DNA of 64,000 nt from Streptomyces sp. WMMB 322 (GTDB taxonomy: Bacteria; Actinomycetota; Actinomycetes; Streptomycetales; Streptomycetaceae): positions 62,001 to 126,000 of the forward strand of contig NZ_FMHI01000008.1 in NCBI RefSeq assembly GCF_900090145.1, written 5' to 3'. Both the position numbers and the translations under genes were made by a program. The notes under the pieces were generated by a model. That model did no database searches, was not told the DNA's origin, and worked only from the letters and a program-made list of their open reading frames with translations. Shown here in pieces: positions 35,269 to 43,839 of the stretch. The number at the start of each line of letters is the position of its first letter. Positions within the stretch are counted from its first letter, which is position 1.

Positions 35269-35574
35269 GTGGCACAAGCCGACTTCCAAGTCGACCTGTC
35301 TGAATTGCGTCAACTCAAGAAGAAGTTGACCCAAAGTAAGGACCGTCTCGAGGAATCCTTGCGGCGCATGAAGGACACCGGTCCCAAGAATCTGGGCAAA
35401 CGCTCGCTCGATAGTGCATGTGAGGACTTCGAGGACGACTGGGAGCACGGGCTGAACGAGACGAAGAAGCGCATCGAGATCCTGGAAGAAGGTATCGATG
35501 CGATTCTCAAGAATTACGAGAAGACAGAATCAGAGATCCACAAGAGTCTTACGCAGTCTACACGGGGGCGGTAA
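35269..35574 (+). CDS. WXG100/ESAT-6-like small helical protein
   Basis: 101 residues, GTG start after GGGGGGAA. Almost entirely alpha-helical with heptad-like Leu/Lys/Glu pattern (LSELRQLKKKLTQSKDRLEE; ILEEGIDAILKNYEKTESEI). A WEHG tetrad sits at the central turn where WXG100 proteins have W-x-G. Size and position before a large T7SS-like protein fit a WXG100 partner. Stop and next start overlap (TAATG). Confidence 0.7.
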   Translation: MAQADFQVDLSELRQLKKKLTQSKDRLEESLRRMKDTGPKNLGKRSLDSACEDFEDDWEHGLNETKKRIEILEEGIDAILKNYEKTESEIHKSLTQSTRGR

Positions 35575-36917
35575 TGACGGATGACTGGAGCGGGTTGGGT
35601 TGGAATCCCACACCGGGACACCCGCGTTTGGCGACCAATCTCGCGACGCACCTCAAGGGTACGGCCAAGACCCTCAAGGAAACCCATGACCTGCTGGATT
35701 CCTTGACGAAAGAGAGCTCGCACTGGAAGGGCAAGGCCCGGGAGAACTTCGTCGACAAGATCGCCGATCTCCCCAAGTACCTTGCGGATGCCAAGGATTC
35801 TTTGCAAGGAGCCAGCAAGGAAATCCAGTCCTGGAGCGACTCGCTCGACGGGATGAAGACGAAGGCAGCGCACTACGAGGCGGACGCGAAGAAGGCCCGG
35901 CAGCAGATAAGGGCTGCTCAGTCGAAGTACGACGCGGCGCGGAAGAACCCCGACCTTCAGCTTGCCGGGCAGAGCTTCAGTACCAAGGGTGAACTCGACA
36001 GCGCGCAGCACCGCCTTGATGCCGCCAACAACGAAGTGCAGTCGGCGTGGAGCCGACTGGACCGTGCCCAGGCGGAACTCCAGGAACTCATCGACGCCGC
36101 GGAAAAGTTGGAGCGCAACCACTCCGACACCGCTCAGGATCACGCGGACCAGATACGCAAGCACGCCGAGGACCACGCCCCGGAGGGTGGGTTGTGGTCG
36201 AAGATCTCGGACTGGTGGGACAAACACGGTGGCGATGTCCTGACGGTCGCGGCCACGATCGCAGGCATTGCCGCCATCTTCGTGCCAGTCCTCGCTCCGG
36301 TCGCGATCGGCCTGAGCCTGGCCGCGGCAGGGCAGCACGCCTACCAGTATGCGAAAGCGGGCAAGGACATGTGGCCACCCACGTCCAAGAACATGTCCGA
36401 ATGGGCAACCCTCGGCGGAGATGTGCTCGGAGCCGTTCCCGGTGTGGGCCCCGCTGTTCGGGGCGCCAAGGCGGCGATCGCTACCGGCCGTGGCGCCAAC
36501 GCCGCGAAACTGGTGGGCACGGGGATGAAGAACGTCCGCGGGATAGTGGAGGCAGGCGAAGCCGCGAAGGGGGCCACCGGTGCTTCCCGCGCAGTGCACG
36601 CAGTACGGAACGGCGCCGCTCATTTCAAGGAGTATTCGAAGGCGGCAGATCCATTGAACCCTGTATTCAGGATCACGGTGCAGAAGGGGACCGCTGCCAT
36701 AGGTGCCTCTGCGGAAGCGGCTCGTACCACCGCGGAGGTCTCGCAAGCTGTATTGACGGGAGGGCTCGGTGCCCCCACAGCAGCGACCCTGTGGGACTCC
36801 AGTGAAGGTACAACGGATGCTGCGACCAAAGGTACGGTTGCAAACGACATTGTGGTGGGCGGAGGACTAGTAGAAGGGCCGCTGAAGAAGGTCTCTTCCA
36901 TTGCGAGGGCACTGTGA
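35574..36917 (+). CDS. WXG/LXG-like type VII secretion-type protein
   Basis: 447 residues. Residues 1-200 are long helices in WXG-superfamily style (SSHWKGKARENFVDKI near 48; coiled-coil up to about 195). Residues about 200-250 are a Trp-rich turn and a hydrophobic hairpin (VLTVAATIAGIAAIFVPVLAPVA). The region GDVLGAVPGVGPAVRGAK matches the pre-toxin segment of actinobacterial polymorphic toxins, but the last 130 residues are Ala/Gly/Thr-rich with no toxin motif seen. So either a structural or effector protein without a toxin domain, or one that lost it. The chromosomal ESX machinery is not in this window. Confidence 0.7.
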   Translation: MTDDWSGLGWNPTPGHPRLATNLATHLKGTAKTLKETHDLLDSLTKESSHWKGKARENFVDKIADLPKYLADAKDSLQGASKEIQSWSDSLDGMKTKAAHYEADAKKARQQIRAAQSKYDAARKNPDLQLAGQSFSTKGELDSAQHRLDAANNEVQSAWSRLDRAQAELQELIDAAEKLERNHSDTAQDHADQIRKHAEDHAPEGGLWSKISDWWDKHGGDVLTVAATIAGIAAIFVPVLAPVAIGLSLAAAGQHAYQYAKAGKDMWPPTSKNMSEWATLGGDVLGAVPGVGPAVRGAKAAIATGRGANAAKLVGTGMKNVRGIVEAGEAAKGATGASRAVHAVRNGAAHFKEYSKAADPLNPVFRITVQKGTAAIGASAEAARTTAEVSQAVLTGGLGAPTAATLWDSSEGTTDAATKGTVANDIVVGGGLVEGPLKKVSSIARAL

Positions 36918-37621
36918 TGGCTGCTCCCACTGAAAGCGCCGGGCTCGCCCCCGAGCCCATCCCCCTCTGGTACCGGATACCCGAGGGGTTTCGTCCGATC
37001 GACTTCGAGCAGCCGCCGGAGGAGCGGTTCGACCAGGTTGTCGCCGATCTGTCGGAACTCCATCCCTCCGCAACGCCCGAACAGATAGCAGTCACTGCCC
37101 TCAGTTTCGAAGCCTCACTCGCCAAGCTGGTCGACGACGGAGTCGTGCACTTCAGCTCGTTCCTGCTGCGCACCGACGACGAACTGGTCTCCGGCGTCTG
37201 CCAGATCGCGGTGGTGCCACGTCCTCCGGGCGACTCGCACCTGTATCCGCTCAGTGTCCTTGAATCTCAGGACCCTCCCCCCAAGGGCACGCACCAGGGA
37301 TTGGTGGAGCTCCCGGCGGGAGTGGCCGCCGTCATCGTTGCCGGTCACGAAATGGCTGTCCCGGGGATGGTGTTCGGCATCGAGGAAGACACGCTGTCAC
37401 GGGTGCGCACGGTCACCTTTCAGCTTGCCTTCCCCTACACCCCTGAAGCTGTCTCCATCTCATTCGCGACGGAGGACTTGGAACACGGCGACGAATTCCT
37501 CGAACTGGCAACGGTGTTCGCCGGCGGCGTCTCCTTCACCGCACCTCCCGAGCCGCCACAGGAGGAGGAGCTTCAGGCAGCTCAGCAGATCCGGGAGGAC
37601 ATCAGGGAAACGTTCGGGTGA
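36914..37621 (+). CDS. Unknown protein of the WXG cassette
   Basis: 235 residues; starts GTG-ATG at 36914/36917, overlapping the previous stop. Soluble, acidic, mixed alpha/beta. The second half (VRTVTFQLAFPYTPEAVSISFATEDLE in outline, then FAGGVSF) resembles actinobacterial LpqN/Mog1-like folds, but I cannot assign it. Could be a dedicated chaperone or accessory factor for the WXG proteins, by position. Confidence 0.65.
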   Translation: MMAAPTESAGLAPEPIPLWYRIPEGFRPIDFEQPPEERFDQVVADLSELHPSATPEQIAVTALSFEASLAKLVDDGVVHFSSFLLRTDDELVSGVCQIAVVPRPPGDSHLYPLSVLESQDPPPKGTHQGLVELPAGVAAVIVAGHEMAVPGMVFGIEEDTLSRVRTVTFQLAFPYTPEAVSISFATEDLEHGDEFLELATVFAGGVSFTAPPEPPQEEELQAAQQIREDIRETFG

Positions 37622-37685
37622 TGGTGGCAGCGGGCGGGCCGTCCTTCGGCCCACCGTCGTCGAGCCGTCTGTCTTGGGAGTTCTC

Positions 37686-38057
37686 ATGGCACTGTCCGTG
37701 GAGACAGCAGTGGTGATCGCAGTAGCGGGGGGTGAGTTCGGTGGTTGGGGTTGGTGGGCTATCGGTGGCGCCGGCGTCTTGGTGCTTTCGTCAATCTTCG
37801 TCACGTTCTTCGAGGGTTGGAAGATGCGGAAGTTCTCCTACGAGGAGCAGGTGGAGATCTTCCTGAAGGATCTGCATTCGGGGGCTGTCACTGTTCGCGG
37901 CCACATCCGTTTGAACCCGGTCAAGTACACGAAGCTGACGGACAAGGACGCGGATCGGATCGCCGATGAGGCCGGTTACTACCGGCAGACGTTCGGGACC
38001 AAGGGGAATTGGCTGTTCCTCCGCTCGTCGGCCGACCCTCCCGATTCGCACTCGTAA
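37686..38057 (+). CDS. Small membrane protein, copy 2 of a duplicated pair
   Basis: 123 residues, ATG after TTGGGAG. Same plan as the gene at 34825: GGEFGGWGWW, one membrane helix, basic cytoplasmic domain with FLKDLHSGAVTVRGHI and YYRQTFGTKG. Differences are concentrated in the helix and the last ten residues. Role unknown; the duplication may have carried or captured the cassette between them. Confidence 0.75.
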   Translation: MALSVETAVVIAVAGGEFGGWGWWAIGGAGVLVLSSIFVTFFEGWKMRKFSYEEQVEIFLKDLHSGAVTVRGHIRLNPVKYTKLTDKDADRIADEAGYYRQTFGTKGNWLFLRSSADPPDSHS

Positions 38058-38434
38058 GGTGGCTTCGGTCTCATGCCAGGCGTCTGGCGCCCCCACTGCC
38101 GACACTCGGCCGCCCCGGGGACGCAGGTGACGTCATTCGCGGGCCCCTCCCGCCCCGGGCCGGAAGCTGGTTGCCGAACGGGACAATCGCCCGCAGCACG
38201 TTGACGCCCGCCGGGCCGTGAACGAGCGCTGTGACTGCGAGTGGCGGCGTGCGTGACATGCATGCCTTCTCCCTTCATGCGGCTGGAGGAGGCATGCGGA
38301 GCGCGGGTCGGCCCGGACTCCTGCCCCGCCGCGCCTCACGCCCCGCGCTTCCTCGCGGGGCGGTGTCGGACCCGTCCGGACCGCCGCCAGCGGCGGCACG
38401 CCGCGCCCGGTCCGCCGCTGGCCCCGGTGTGCGC
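38058..38434. other. Gene-free convergent gap
   Basis: No gene. Contains CCCCGCG-N6-CGCGGGG at 38341-38360 and the stem described at 38386-38422. Confidence 0.35.
38386..38422 (-). terminator. Terminator of the Imm-5-like gene
   Basis: GCCAGCGGCGG (38386-38396) and CCGCCGCTGGC (38412-38422), perfect 11-bp stem, 13 bases past the stop on the minus strand. Confidence 0.55.
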
Positions 38435-38950
38435 TCAGCAGTCGAACACCGACCAGCAGATGTCGTTCCGCAACCGCTGGTCGTCGAGTACGAGTTCGCG
38501 AATCGCTTCCGGCAGCTGATCACGTTGCCACTGGCACTCGAGCCTGCCCGCGGCCTCGGCCTCGCCGACCGGTGCGGCAGCACGTACGGCCTTGATCGCA
38601 TAGGCCGCCGCACCGAGTTCGTGTGCTGCGACGTGCGCGACGGCCCCGGCCTGGCCGGCGGCGTATGCGGCATGCCGGGCTGGCCCACGCAGGTCTCTGG
38701 CCGCGCCCATCGCGTGGCCGCCCGCCGCGCGGGCCTGCATCATTCTGACCTCGCCGCGCACCCAGGCGCGGGCATGCTCGATCGCCTGGCGCGGCCGTGC
38801 GTCCTCGGGCCGGACCGACTCGAAGAGATCGAGTACGTGCTCCGCGCACGACGCCGCCCAGAGAGCGAGGAGGTGGTGATCCGCATCAGTGAGCGTCCCA
38901 CCGCGGCGGATCGTCACGAAACGAGGATCCCGGACCTTCGGGAGGATCAT
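38435..38950 (-). CDS. Putative immunity protein (Imm-5-like)
   Basis: 171 residues, all-alpha. Opening LPKVRDPRFVTIRRGGTLTD, then HHLLALWAASCAEHVLDLFE, RPRQAIEHARAWVRGE, and repeated Ala/His helices match the actinobacterial putative immunity family. Reads toward the WXG cassette from the opposite strand, so cotranscription with it is excluded; relation to that cassette is only positional. Confidence 0.75.
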   Translation of the reverse strand: MILPKVRDPRFVTIRRGGTLTDADHHLLALWAASCAEHVLDLFESVRPEDARPRQAIEHARAWVRGEVRMMQARAAGGHAMGAARDLRGPARHAAYAAGQAGAVAHVAAHELGAAAYAIKAVRAAAPVGEAEAAGRLECQWQRDQLPEAIRELVLDDQRLRNDICWSVFDC

Positions 38951-39053
38951 GGCGGGCAGTCTTCACCGGCGGCGGACGGGTCGGCAAGCCGGTTCCTGAA
39001 GAGACTGCTCGAACGTCCGGGTGCTCCGCCGGGCACCGCAAGCCCGGACGCGG

Positions 39054-39094
39054 CCGGAGGCCGTGCCACGCGCCTCGCGTGGCACGGCCTCCGG
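39054..39094 (-). terminator. Terminator of the carboxypeptidase gene
   Basis: CCGGAGGCCGTGCCACGCG (39054-39072) and its perfect complement at 39076-39094; 19-bp stem, 3-base loop. Confidence 0.85.
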
Positions 39095-39110
39095 GAACGC
39101 CCTCCGGTCG

Positions 39111-40451
39111 TCACGCCTCCGCGCAGTACTCCGCCTCCTTGCCGATGGAGCGGTACATGCAGTCGGCGTTCTCGATGAGCTGGAGCACCGCGTCGCGGTT
39201 GCGGCTCGTCTCGCGCTCGATGACCTCGTCGGGCGGGTAGAAGCCGCCCTCCAGGAAGCTCCGCGGATACATCTCGTAGGTGTAGCCGAAGATCTTCTGG
39301 TCGCCCCACAGCCAGTCGTCGATCGATCCGTCCGTGATGTAGAGGTCGCTGGACTGCTCGGGGGTGTAGCCGTTGCTGGCGGCCATCTTCTCGCCGACGG
39401 CGGCGAAGGCGTCGCGGTCGTCCTGGGTGAGACCTTCGGCGGTGTCGTCGTAGGTGTATCCGTAGGGCCACAGCACCAGTTCGCTGTAGGTGTGGAAGTC
39501 GACGGCCGCCTTGATCTGCTGCTCGCCGCCGACCACCCGGGAGCGTGCGAAGTCGGCGACGACCTGTACCTCGGGCGCGGATTCGGCGGCCGGACCCCGG
39601 TAGGTGTCGGAGCCGGGGCTGCCCGAAGAGCCGCCGCAGCAGCCGAACTTGTAGGCCCAGTTGCGGTTCAGGTCCGTACCCACCGAGCTGGAGCCGGAGT
39701 TGGGCTGCCGGTTCTTGCGCCAGCTTCGGTAGGAGCCGGATTCGATGTCGTACTCGCCGCCGTCCGGGTTGAGGTCGGGCACGATCCAGATCTCGCGGCC
39801 GTTGACGGCGTCGGCGATCCGGGAGTCGCTCGCGTAGTCCTCGCCGAACTCCCGCAGCAGGTAGAGCGCCATTTCGACGGTGAGGTGCTCGCGGGCGTGC
39901 TGATGGTGGGTGAAGAGGACTTCGGGCTCGTCCTCGTCGGTGGCGACGTTGTCGCTGATCTTGACGGCGATGATGTCCCGGCCCTCGTAGGACTTGCCGA
40001 TGACCTGCTTGCTCATGATGGACGGATGCTGCTCGATGCGCTGGTCGATCTCCGCCATCGCCTCGGCGTAGTTGTGGTAGCCGGAGTCGGAGGGCGGGAA
40101 GTCCCCTGGTTTGCGGGTCTGTTCGCCGGTGCGCGCCGGGGGCCCGGCGAGCTTCTTCAGCGTGTGTCCGAGCTTGCGCAGGCTGCGGGCCTGCGCCGCA
40201 TCGGCACTGACGACGACGGAGTGGTCGCGGACCTCGTCCACCGAGACCCCGGTGGCGGCGAGCGCGCTGCGGTCGGCGGGGGTGGACGGCCCGTGGATCT
40301 CGTACTGCCTGATGTCCTCGTCGACGGTCGCGCCGGCCGGCCGGTCCGGGGGAGAGGCGCTGGCGGTGGTGGCGGTCAGTGGTGCCGCGAGTGCGAGCGC
40401 CAGGAGGGCGGCGCAGGTGACCGATCGTTTTCGGTGTGTACGAAGTCGCAT
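39111..40451 (-). CDS. Secreted M14 zinc carboxypeptidase
   Basis: 446 residues from the ATG at 40451 (AGGAG upstream; a longer frame is rejected). Signal peptide [10 protein letters not shown] plus hydrophobic core, cleavage near ASA-S. A propeptide of about 90 residues, then the catalytic domain: zinc ligands in HQHAREH and in [10 protein letters not shown], substrate residues in DLNPDG and DLNRNW, general-base Glu in YEMYP. Removes C-terminal residues from peptides outside the cell. Own promoter region and terminator. Confidence 0.93.
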   Translation of the reverse strand: MRLRTHRKRSVTCAALLALALAAPLTATTASASPPDRPAGATVDEDIRQYEIHGPSTPADRSALAATGVSVDEVRDHSVVVSADAAQARSLRKLGHTLKKLAGPPARTGEQTRKPGDFPPSDSGYHNYAEAMAEIDQRIEQHPSIMSKQVIGKSYEGRDIIAVKISDNVATDEDEPEVLFTHHQHAREHLTVEMALYLLREFGEDYASDSRIADAVNGREIWIVPDLNPDGGEYDIESGSYRSWRKNRQPNSGSSSVGTDLNRNWAYKFGCCGGSSGSPGSDTYRGPAAESAPEVQVVADFARSRVVGGEQQIKAAVDFHTYSELVLWPYGYTYDDTAEGLTQDDRDAFAAVGEKMAASNGYTPEQSSDLYITDGSIDDWLWGDQKIFGYTYEMYPRSFLEGGFYPPDEVIERETSRNRDAVLQLIENADCMYRSIGKEAEYCAEA

Positions 40452-40600
40452 GGCAACTCCTGGGTCGGGAGCAGGGGGTGGCCCCGCCGGGCGTGGACGG
40501 GAGCCGCGGCCGACGGGTGTGGCGATGCGAGCTGTCGTGCGTGGATCCCGGCCCGGCGGGCACAGCTCGGGCTGCGCGGCGCCGGGCCGGAGCGCTCGGC

Positions 40601-40637
40601 CCGGTGGCGAGGAGGCGTGGGAGCTCCTCGCCACCGG
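40601..40637 (-). terminator. Terminator of the subtilase gene
   Basis: CCGGTGGCGAGGAG (40601-40614) and CTCCTCGCCACCGG (40624-40637), perfect 14-bp stem, 10 bases past the stop. Confidence 0.8.
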
Positions 40638-40647
40638 ACCTGCCGGG

Positions 40648-41853
40648 TCAGAACAGGCTGTGCAGGAGCTTGTTCGGCGAACCGGCCATCGGGTCCTGGA
40701 CCTTGTCGCTCGTGGCGTTGTCCACGAGGGCGTCCCGGACCTCGGCGGGGGAGGCGTCCGGGTGGTCGGCCAGGTAGAGGGCGGCGACGCCGGCGGTGTG
40801 CGGCGAGGCCATGGAGGTGCCGCTGATGGTGTTCGTGGAGGTGTCGCTGTCCTTCCATGCGGACGTCACGTCCACGCCGGGGGCGAACACGTCGACGCAG
40901 GTGCCGTAGTTGGAGAAGTACGCGCGGGTGTCCGAGCTGTCCGTGGCACCGACCGTGATCGCCTCGGTCACACGGGCGGGGCTGACGGTGCATGCGTCCT
41001 GGGGCATGCCGAGGAAGTTGCCGTTGCCGGCCGCGAGGGCGTAAGTGACGCCGGAGTCAACGGAGTTGCGCACGGCGGCATCGAGTGTGTCGCTGGCGCC
41101 GCCGCCGAGGCTCATGTTCGCGACGGCGGGTTTGGCGGCGTTGGCGGTGACCCAGTCGACGCCCGCGATCACACCGGAGGTGGTGCCGGAGCCGTTGCAG
41201 TTCAGGACGCGGACGCCGATGACGGAGGCTTCCTTTGCCACACCGTACGTAGCACCGGCGGCGGTGCCCGCGACGTGAGTGCCGTGCCCGTTGCAGTCGT
41301 TTCCGTTCTGGCCGTCGCCGACGGTGTCGGTGCCGATGGACGCCCGGCCGCCGAACTCGCTGTGCGAGGTGCGCACTCCGGTGTCGATGACGTAGACGTT
41401 CACGTCCGACGCCGTCGTGTTGTAGGTGTAGGTGCCGCTCAGCGGAAGGTCCCGCTGGTCGATCCGGTCGATGCCCCACGTGGCGTCGGGCTGGGTGTCG
41501 CTGACCGTGACCTTGGAGTCCTGTTCGACGAGAGCGACCCGGGGGTCGGCGGCCAGCTTCTGCGCCTGTGCCTTGGTCATCTTCGCGGAGAAGCCGTTCA
41601 GCACGTCTTCGTAGACGTGCGAGAGACGGCCGTCGCCGCGCTTGGTCAGTTCGTCCGCGACGGAACTCGTCGACCGGGTGCCGTCCTTGAGGGTGACGAT
41701 CCAGCTGCCCGGGATCGCTGTTTCGGAGGCGGCCAGCCGGACTTCGGCGGAGGGGGGTGTCGAGCTGTGGGCGGGGGAGCCGGCCATCTGCATGCCCGCC
41801 AGCAGCATGACAGCCGGGACGAGTGCGCTCAGACGGCGCGTGACAGTTCGCAT
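40648..41853 (-). CDS. Secreted S8 family serine peptidase (aqualysin-like)
   Basis: 401 residues. Signal peptide to about residue 30; inhibitor I9 propeptide (about 48-118, [10 protein letters not shown]); catalytic triad Asp157 (VIDTGV), His190 (NGHGTHVAG) and Ser347 (GTSMASPH); oxyanion Asn in AAGNGN. Cys residues within the catalytic domain (NDCNGHG, LNCNG, DACTV, GTCVD) suggest two disulfides. An extracellular protease, no C-terminal domain. Same direction as the carboxypeptidase but separated by a terminator. Confidence 0.94.
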   Translation of the reverse strand: MRTVTRRLSALVPAVMLLAGMQMAGSPAHSSTPPSAEVRLAASETAIPGSWIVTLKDGTRSTSSVADELTKRGDGRLSHVYEDVLNGFSAKMTKAQAQKLAADPRVALVEQDSKVTVSDTQPDATWGIDRIDQRDLPLSGTYTYNTTASDVNVYVIDTGVRTSHSEFGGRASIGTDTVGDGQNGNDCNGHGTHVAGTAAGATYGVAKEASVIGVRVLNCNGSGTTSGVIAGVDWVTANAAKPAVANMSLGGGASDTLDAAVRNSVDSGVTYALAAGNGNFLGMPQDACTVSPARVTEAITVGATDSSDTRAYFSNYGTCVDVFAPGVDVTSAWKDSDTSTNTISGTSMASPHTAGVAALYLADHPDASPAEVRDALVDNATSDKVQDPMAGSPNKLLHSLF

Positions 41854-42248
41854 GGAAGTGCACCAGACCTTTCCTGAACCGGATCTCGGACGTGTGCGGA
41901 CCGGACTGCTGCGTGCCCTGCCCTGGGCAGGGCGTGGGGCGGCACGCAGGTGTGCGACTGGTCAGGTGGTACACGGGGCAACAACTGCAGTTGCTTTCCG
42001 TCGAGTTGACCGGCACGCCGTCGCCCGGCTGCGCTGCTCCTCATCGGGCGGGGGCGAGGAGACAGCGCCGGGACAAGGGGCGCACCGCAGTTGTCAACAA
42101 GAGTTATGGAAGCTGTTACCCTGCTGCCGAGAAGTGTGGAGGCCCCCGCAGAGGGCGTCAAGAGCCGTGCGCGGCAAGGAAGTTGACGTTCCGGCGAGGA
42201 GTGGCCGCGGGCGGCTGCCCCGGAACGGCAGGCCCGGACCGGCCGCCG
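41854..42248. other. Gap between the subtilase and the XRE-TPR regulator
   Basis: No gene supported. Should hold the subtilase promoter (minus strand). An AT-rich patch at 42091-42122 (TTGTCAACAAGAGTTATGG) stands out; on the minus strand it contains TTGACA and CATAAC but in the wrong order for one promoter. Confidence 0.3.
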
Positions 42249-43562
42249 TCACACGCCTTCCAGGGCCGCCAGTCCCCGCCGGTAGACCGCGGCTGCCTCT
42301 TCCGTACGTCCCCTCCGCAGCAGCTGGTCGCCGAGAAGCCGGCATGTCCCGATGGCCTCGAGCGTGGCACCCACCTCCAGATAGCGCTCGATGGCGGAGC
42401 GGAAGAGGGCCTCGGCGGCCGCGGCGTCACCCCGGTCGACCGCGATCCGCGCCTCGATACGGTCCAGTTCGGCGGCCTGCTCGGGGTCCTGGCGGCTGGG
42501 CGCCAGGGCGGAGCGGCATTCGCCGACGAGTTCCGCGGCCTCCCCGGGACGCCCCGACTTGCGTACGACGTCCGCCAGTTCCGCGGTGGCATTGATGCGG
42601 CGCTGAACGGCGCCGGTCCCGCGCAGGATGCCCCGGGCCTCACGCAGCTGCCCTTCGGCCTCCGCGAGCCGGCCACGGCGCGCGGTGAGGAATCCGTGGG
42701 CGAACCGGCACGTGCCCACTTCCGTGCGCAGCCGCAGCTGCTCGTACAGGGCCGTGGCGCGCACGATCGTCTGCTCGGCCTCGTCGTACCTTCCCTGCGC
42801 CACGAGAACCCGGTTGATGTGGTAGTAGCCCTGGGCGAGGACATCGAGCGCGCTCACGTCCCCGGCACGCTCCAGCGCCGCGTCGGCGACGTTCCCGGCC
42901 CGCCTCAGGTCGCCACGCTCCACATGGGGGAGGCCGCACGCCGCGAGCAGGGCGAACTCCGCCGTCGGTTCGCAGGCCCGTACGGCCTCGTGCAGGTGTT
43001 CCTCGACGAGTGCGAGAGCGTCGTCGATGGACCCGGCGGCGAACAGCGCCCACAGGCGGCCCATCAGCGCCGGAAGCCGCTCGGTGAGCGCCTGGTCGTG
43101 CAGCAGTGCGTAGGCCTCGTCGAACAGCGCGCCGCCGGCGGCGGGGTCTCCCCGGTGACGGGCCACGAGTCCGAGCCCGTACCGGCCGAGCGCCCGCAGC
43201 GTCCGGTCCCCGTGCCTCTCGGCCTCCGCGGCCAGGGTCTCGTATACGGAGGACGCCCCCTCCGTCTCGCCGCCGGACAGGGCGACGCGTGCCTCGGCGG
43301 CCTCGGCCCGCAAGGCGCGGCGCCTGCCGGGGGGATAGCCGAAACAGAGGTCTTCGAGGCCGGTGCCGAGCCGGACGGCGAAATACGTGGCCGCTGCCGG
43401 TGAGGGGGTGCGCTTGCCGCCCTCGAGCGACGACACGTATGCCCGGGTGAACCGGTCGCCCGCCAACTCCGTCTGTGTCAGGCCGCGTTGGACACGCAGC
43501 TGAAGCATCCGCGGGCCGATCCCCGCCACATCGGCGTCGGCGGGGAACGAGGCGTCTGACAT
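42249..43562 (-). CDS. XRE-family regulator with TPR-like repeats
   Basis: About 437 residues from the ATG at 43562; a GTG three codons upstream is also possible. HTH at about 15-70 (LQLRVQRGLTQTELAGDRFT, then AYVSSLEGGKRTPSP), followed by about eight helix-turn-helix TPR-like repeats (GDPAAGGALFDEAYALL; AQGRYDEAEQTIVRATALYE). This HTH-TPR layout is typical of actinomycete regulators that respond to peptides or proteins. The ligand is not evident. Direct repeats upstream may be its binding site. Confidence 0.85.
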   Translation of the reverse strand: MSDASFPADADVAGIGPRMLQLRVQRGLTQTELAGDRFTRAYVSSLEGGKRTPSPAAATYFAVRLGTGLEDLCFGYPPGRRRALRAEAAEARVALSGGETEGASSVYETLAAEAERHGDRTLRALGRYGLGLVARHRGDPAAGGALFDEAYALLHDQALTERLPALMGRLWALFAAGSIDDALALVEEHLHEAVRACEPTAEFALLAACGLPHVERGDLRRAGNVADAALERAGDVSALDVLAQGYYHINRVLVAQGRYDEAEQTIVRATALYEQLRLRTEVGTCRFAHGFLTARRGRLAEAEGQLREARGILRGTGAVQRRINATAELADVVRKSGRPGEAAELVGECRSALAPSRQDPEQAAELDRIEARIAVDRGDAAAAEALFRSAIERYLEVGATLEAIGTCRLLGDQLLRRGRTEEAAAVYRRGLAALEGV

Positions 43563-43645
43563 GCGGGTCACTGTAGGCCCACAGGTGACGCGGGCTCAGC
43601 GCTTGCGTTGAACTGCCGGCGCATCAGCGGAGGTTGGGACAGGAG

Positions 43646-43692
43646 TTCCTGGTTCCGAGGCCAGGGTGTTCCAAATTCCTGGTTCCGAGGCC
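43646..43692 (-). promoter_or_regulatory. Direct repeats upstream of the XRE-TPR gene
   Basis: TTCCTGGTTCCGAGGCC at 43646-43662 and 43676-43692: exact 17-bp repeats, 30-bp period, followed by further GGTTCCGG copies near 43695-43714. Lies about 85-130 bases upstream of the regulator start. Confidence 0.5.
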
Positions 43693-43785
43693 GGGTTCCG
43701 GCTCCCGGTTCCGGGACGAGGCCGGTGCCCGGTCATCGGTACCCCGGGGCGACGGCACCCCGGGTCCGCCGTCGGTGCACCCCGC

Positions 43786-43825
43786 CCGCCCGGGCCGCCG
43801 GCCACCTGGCCGGCCGCCCGGGCGG
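43786..43825 (-). terminator. Terminator of the NRAMP-like carrier gene
   Basis: CCGCCCGGGCCGCCGGCCA (43786-43804) against TGGCCGGCCGCCCGGGCGG (43807-43825), 19-bp stem with a single mismatch. Confidence 0.6.
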
Positions 43826-43839
43826 TCCCGGGACACGCG

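Larger units (their letters stand above)
34825..38035 (+). repeat. Direct duplication bracketing the WXG cassette
   Basis: The segments about 34815-35160 and 37673-38020 are similar at the DNA level over about 340 bases, including the ribosome site and stretches such as GACAAGGACGCGGATCGGAT. The 2.5 kb between them holds the three cassette genes. Unit boundaries cannot be set exactly by eye. Confidence 0.7.

Noticed and set aside
42106..42186. 26-codon plus-strand ORF (MEAVTLLPRS...) near the XRE-TPR regulator, as a possible signal peptide
   Set aside because: No ribosome site, convergent to the regulator, and no export features; chance ORF more likely.
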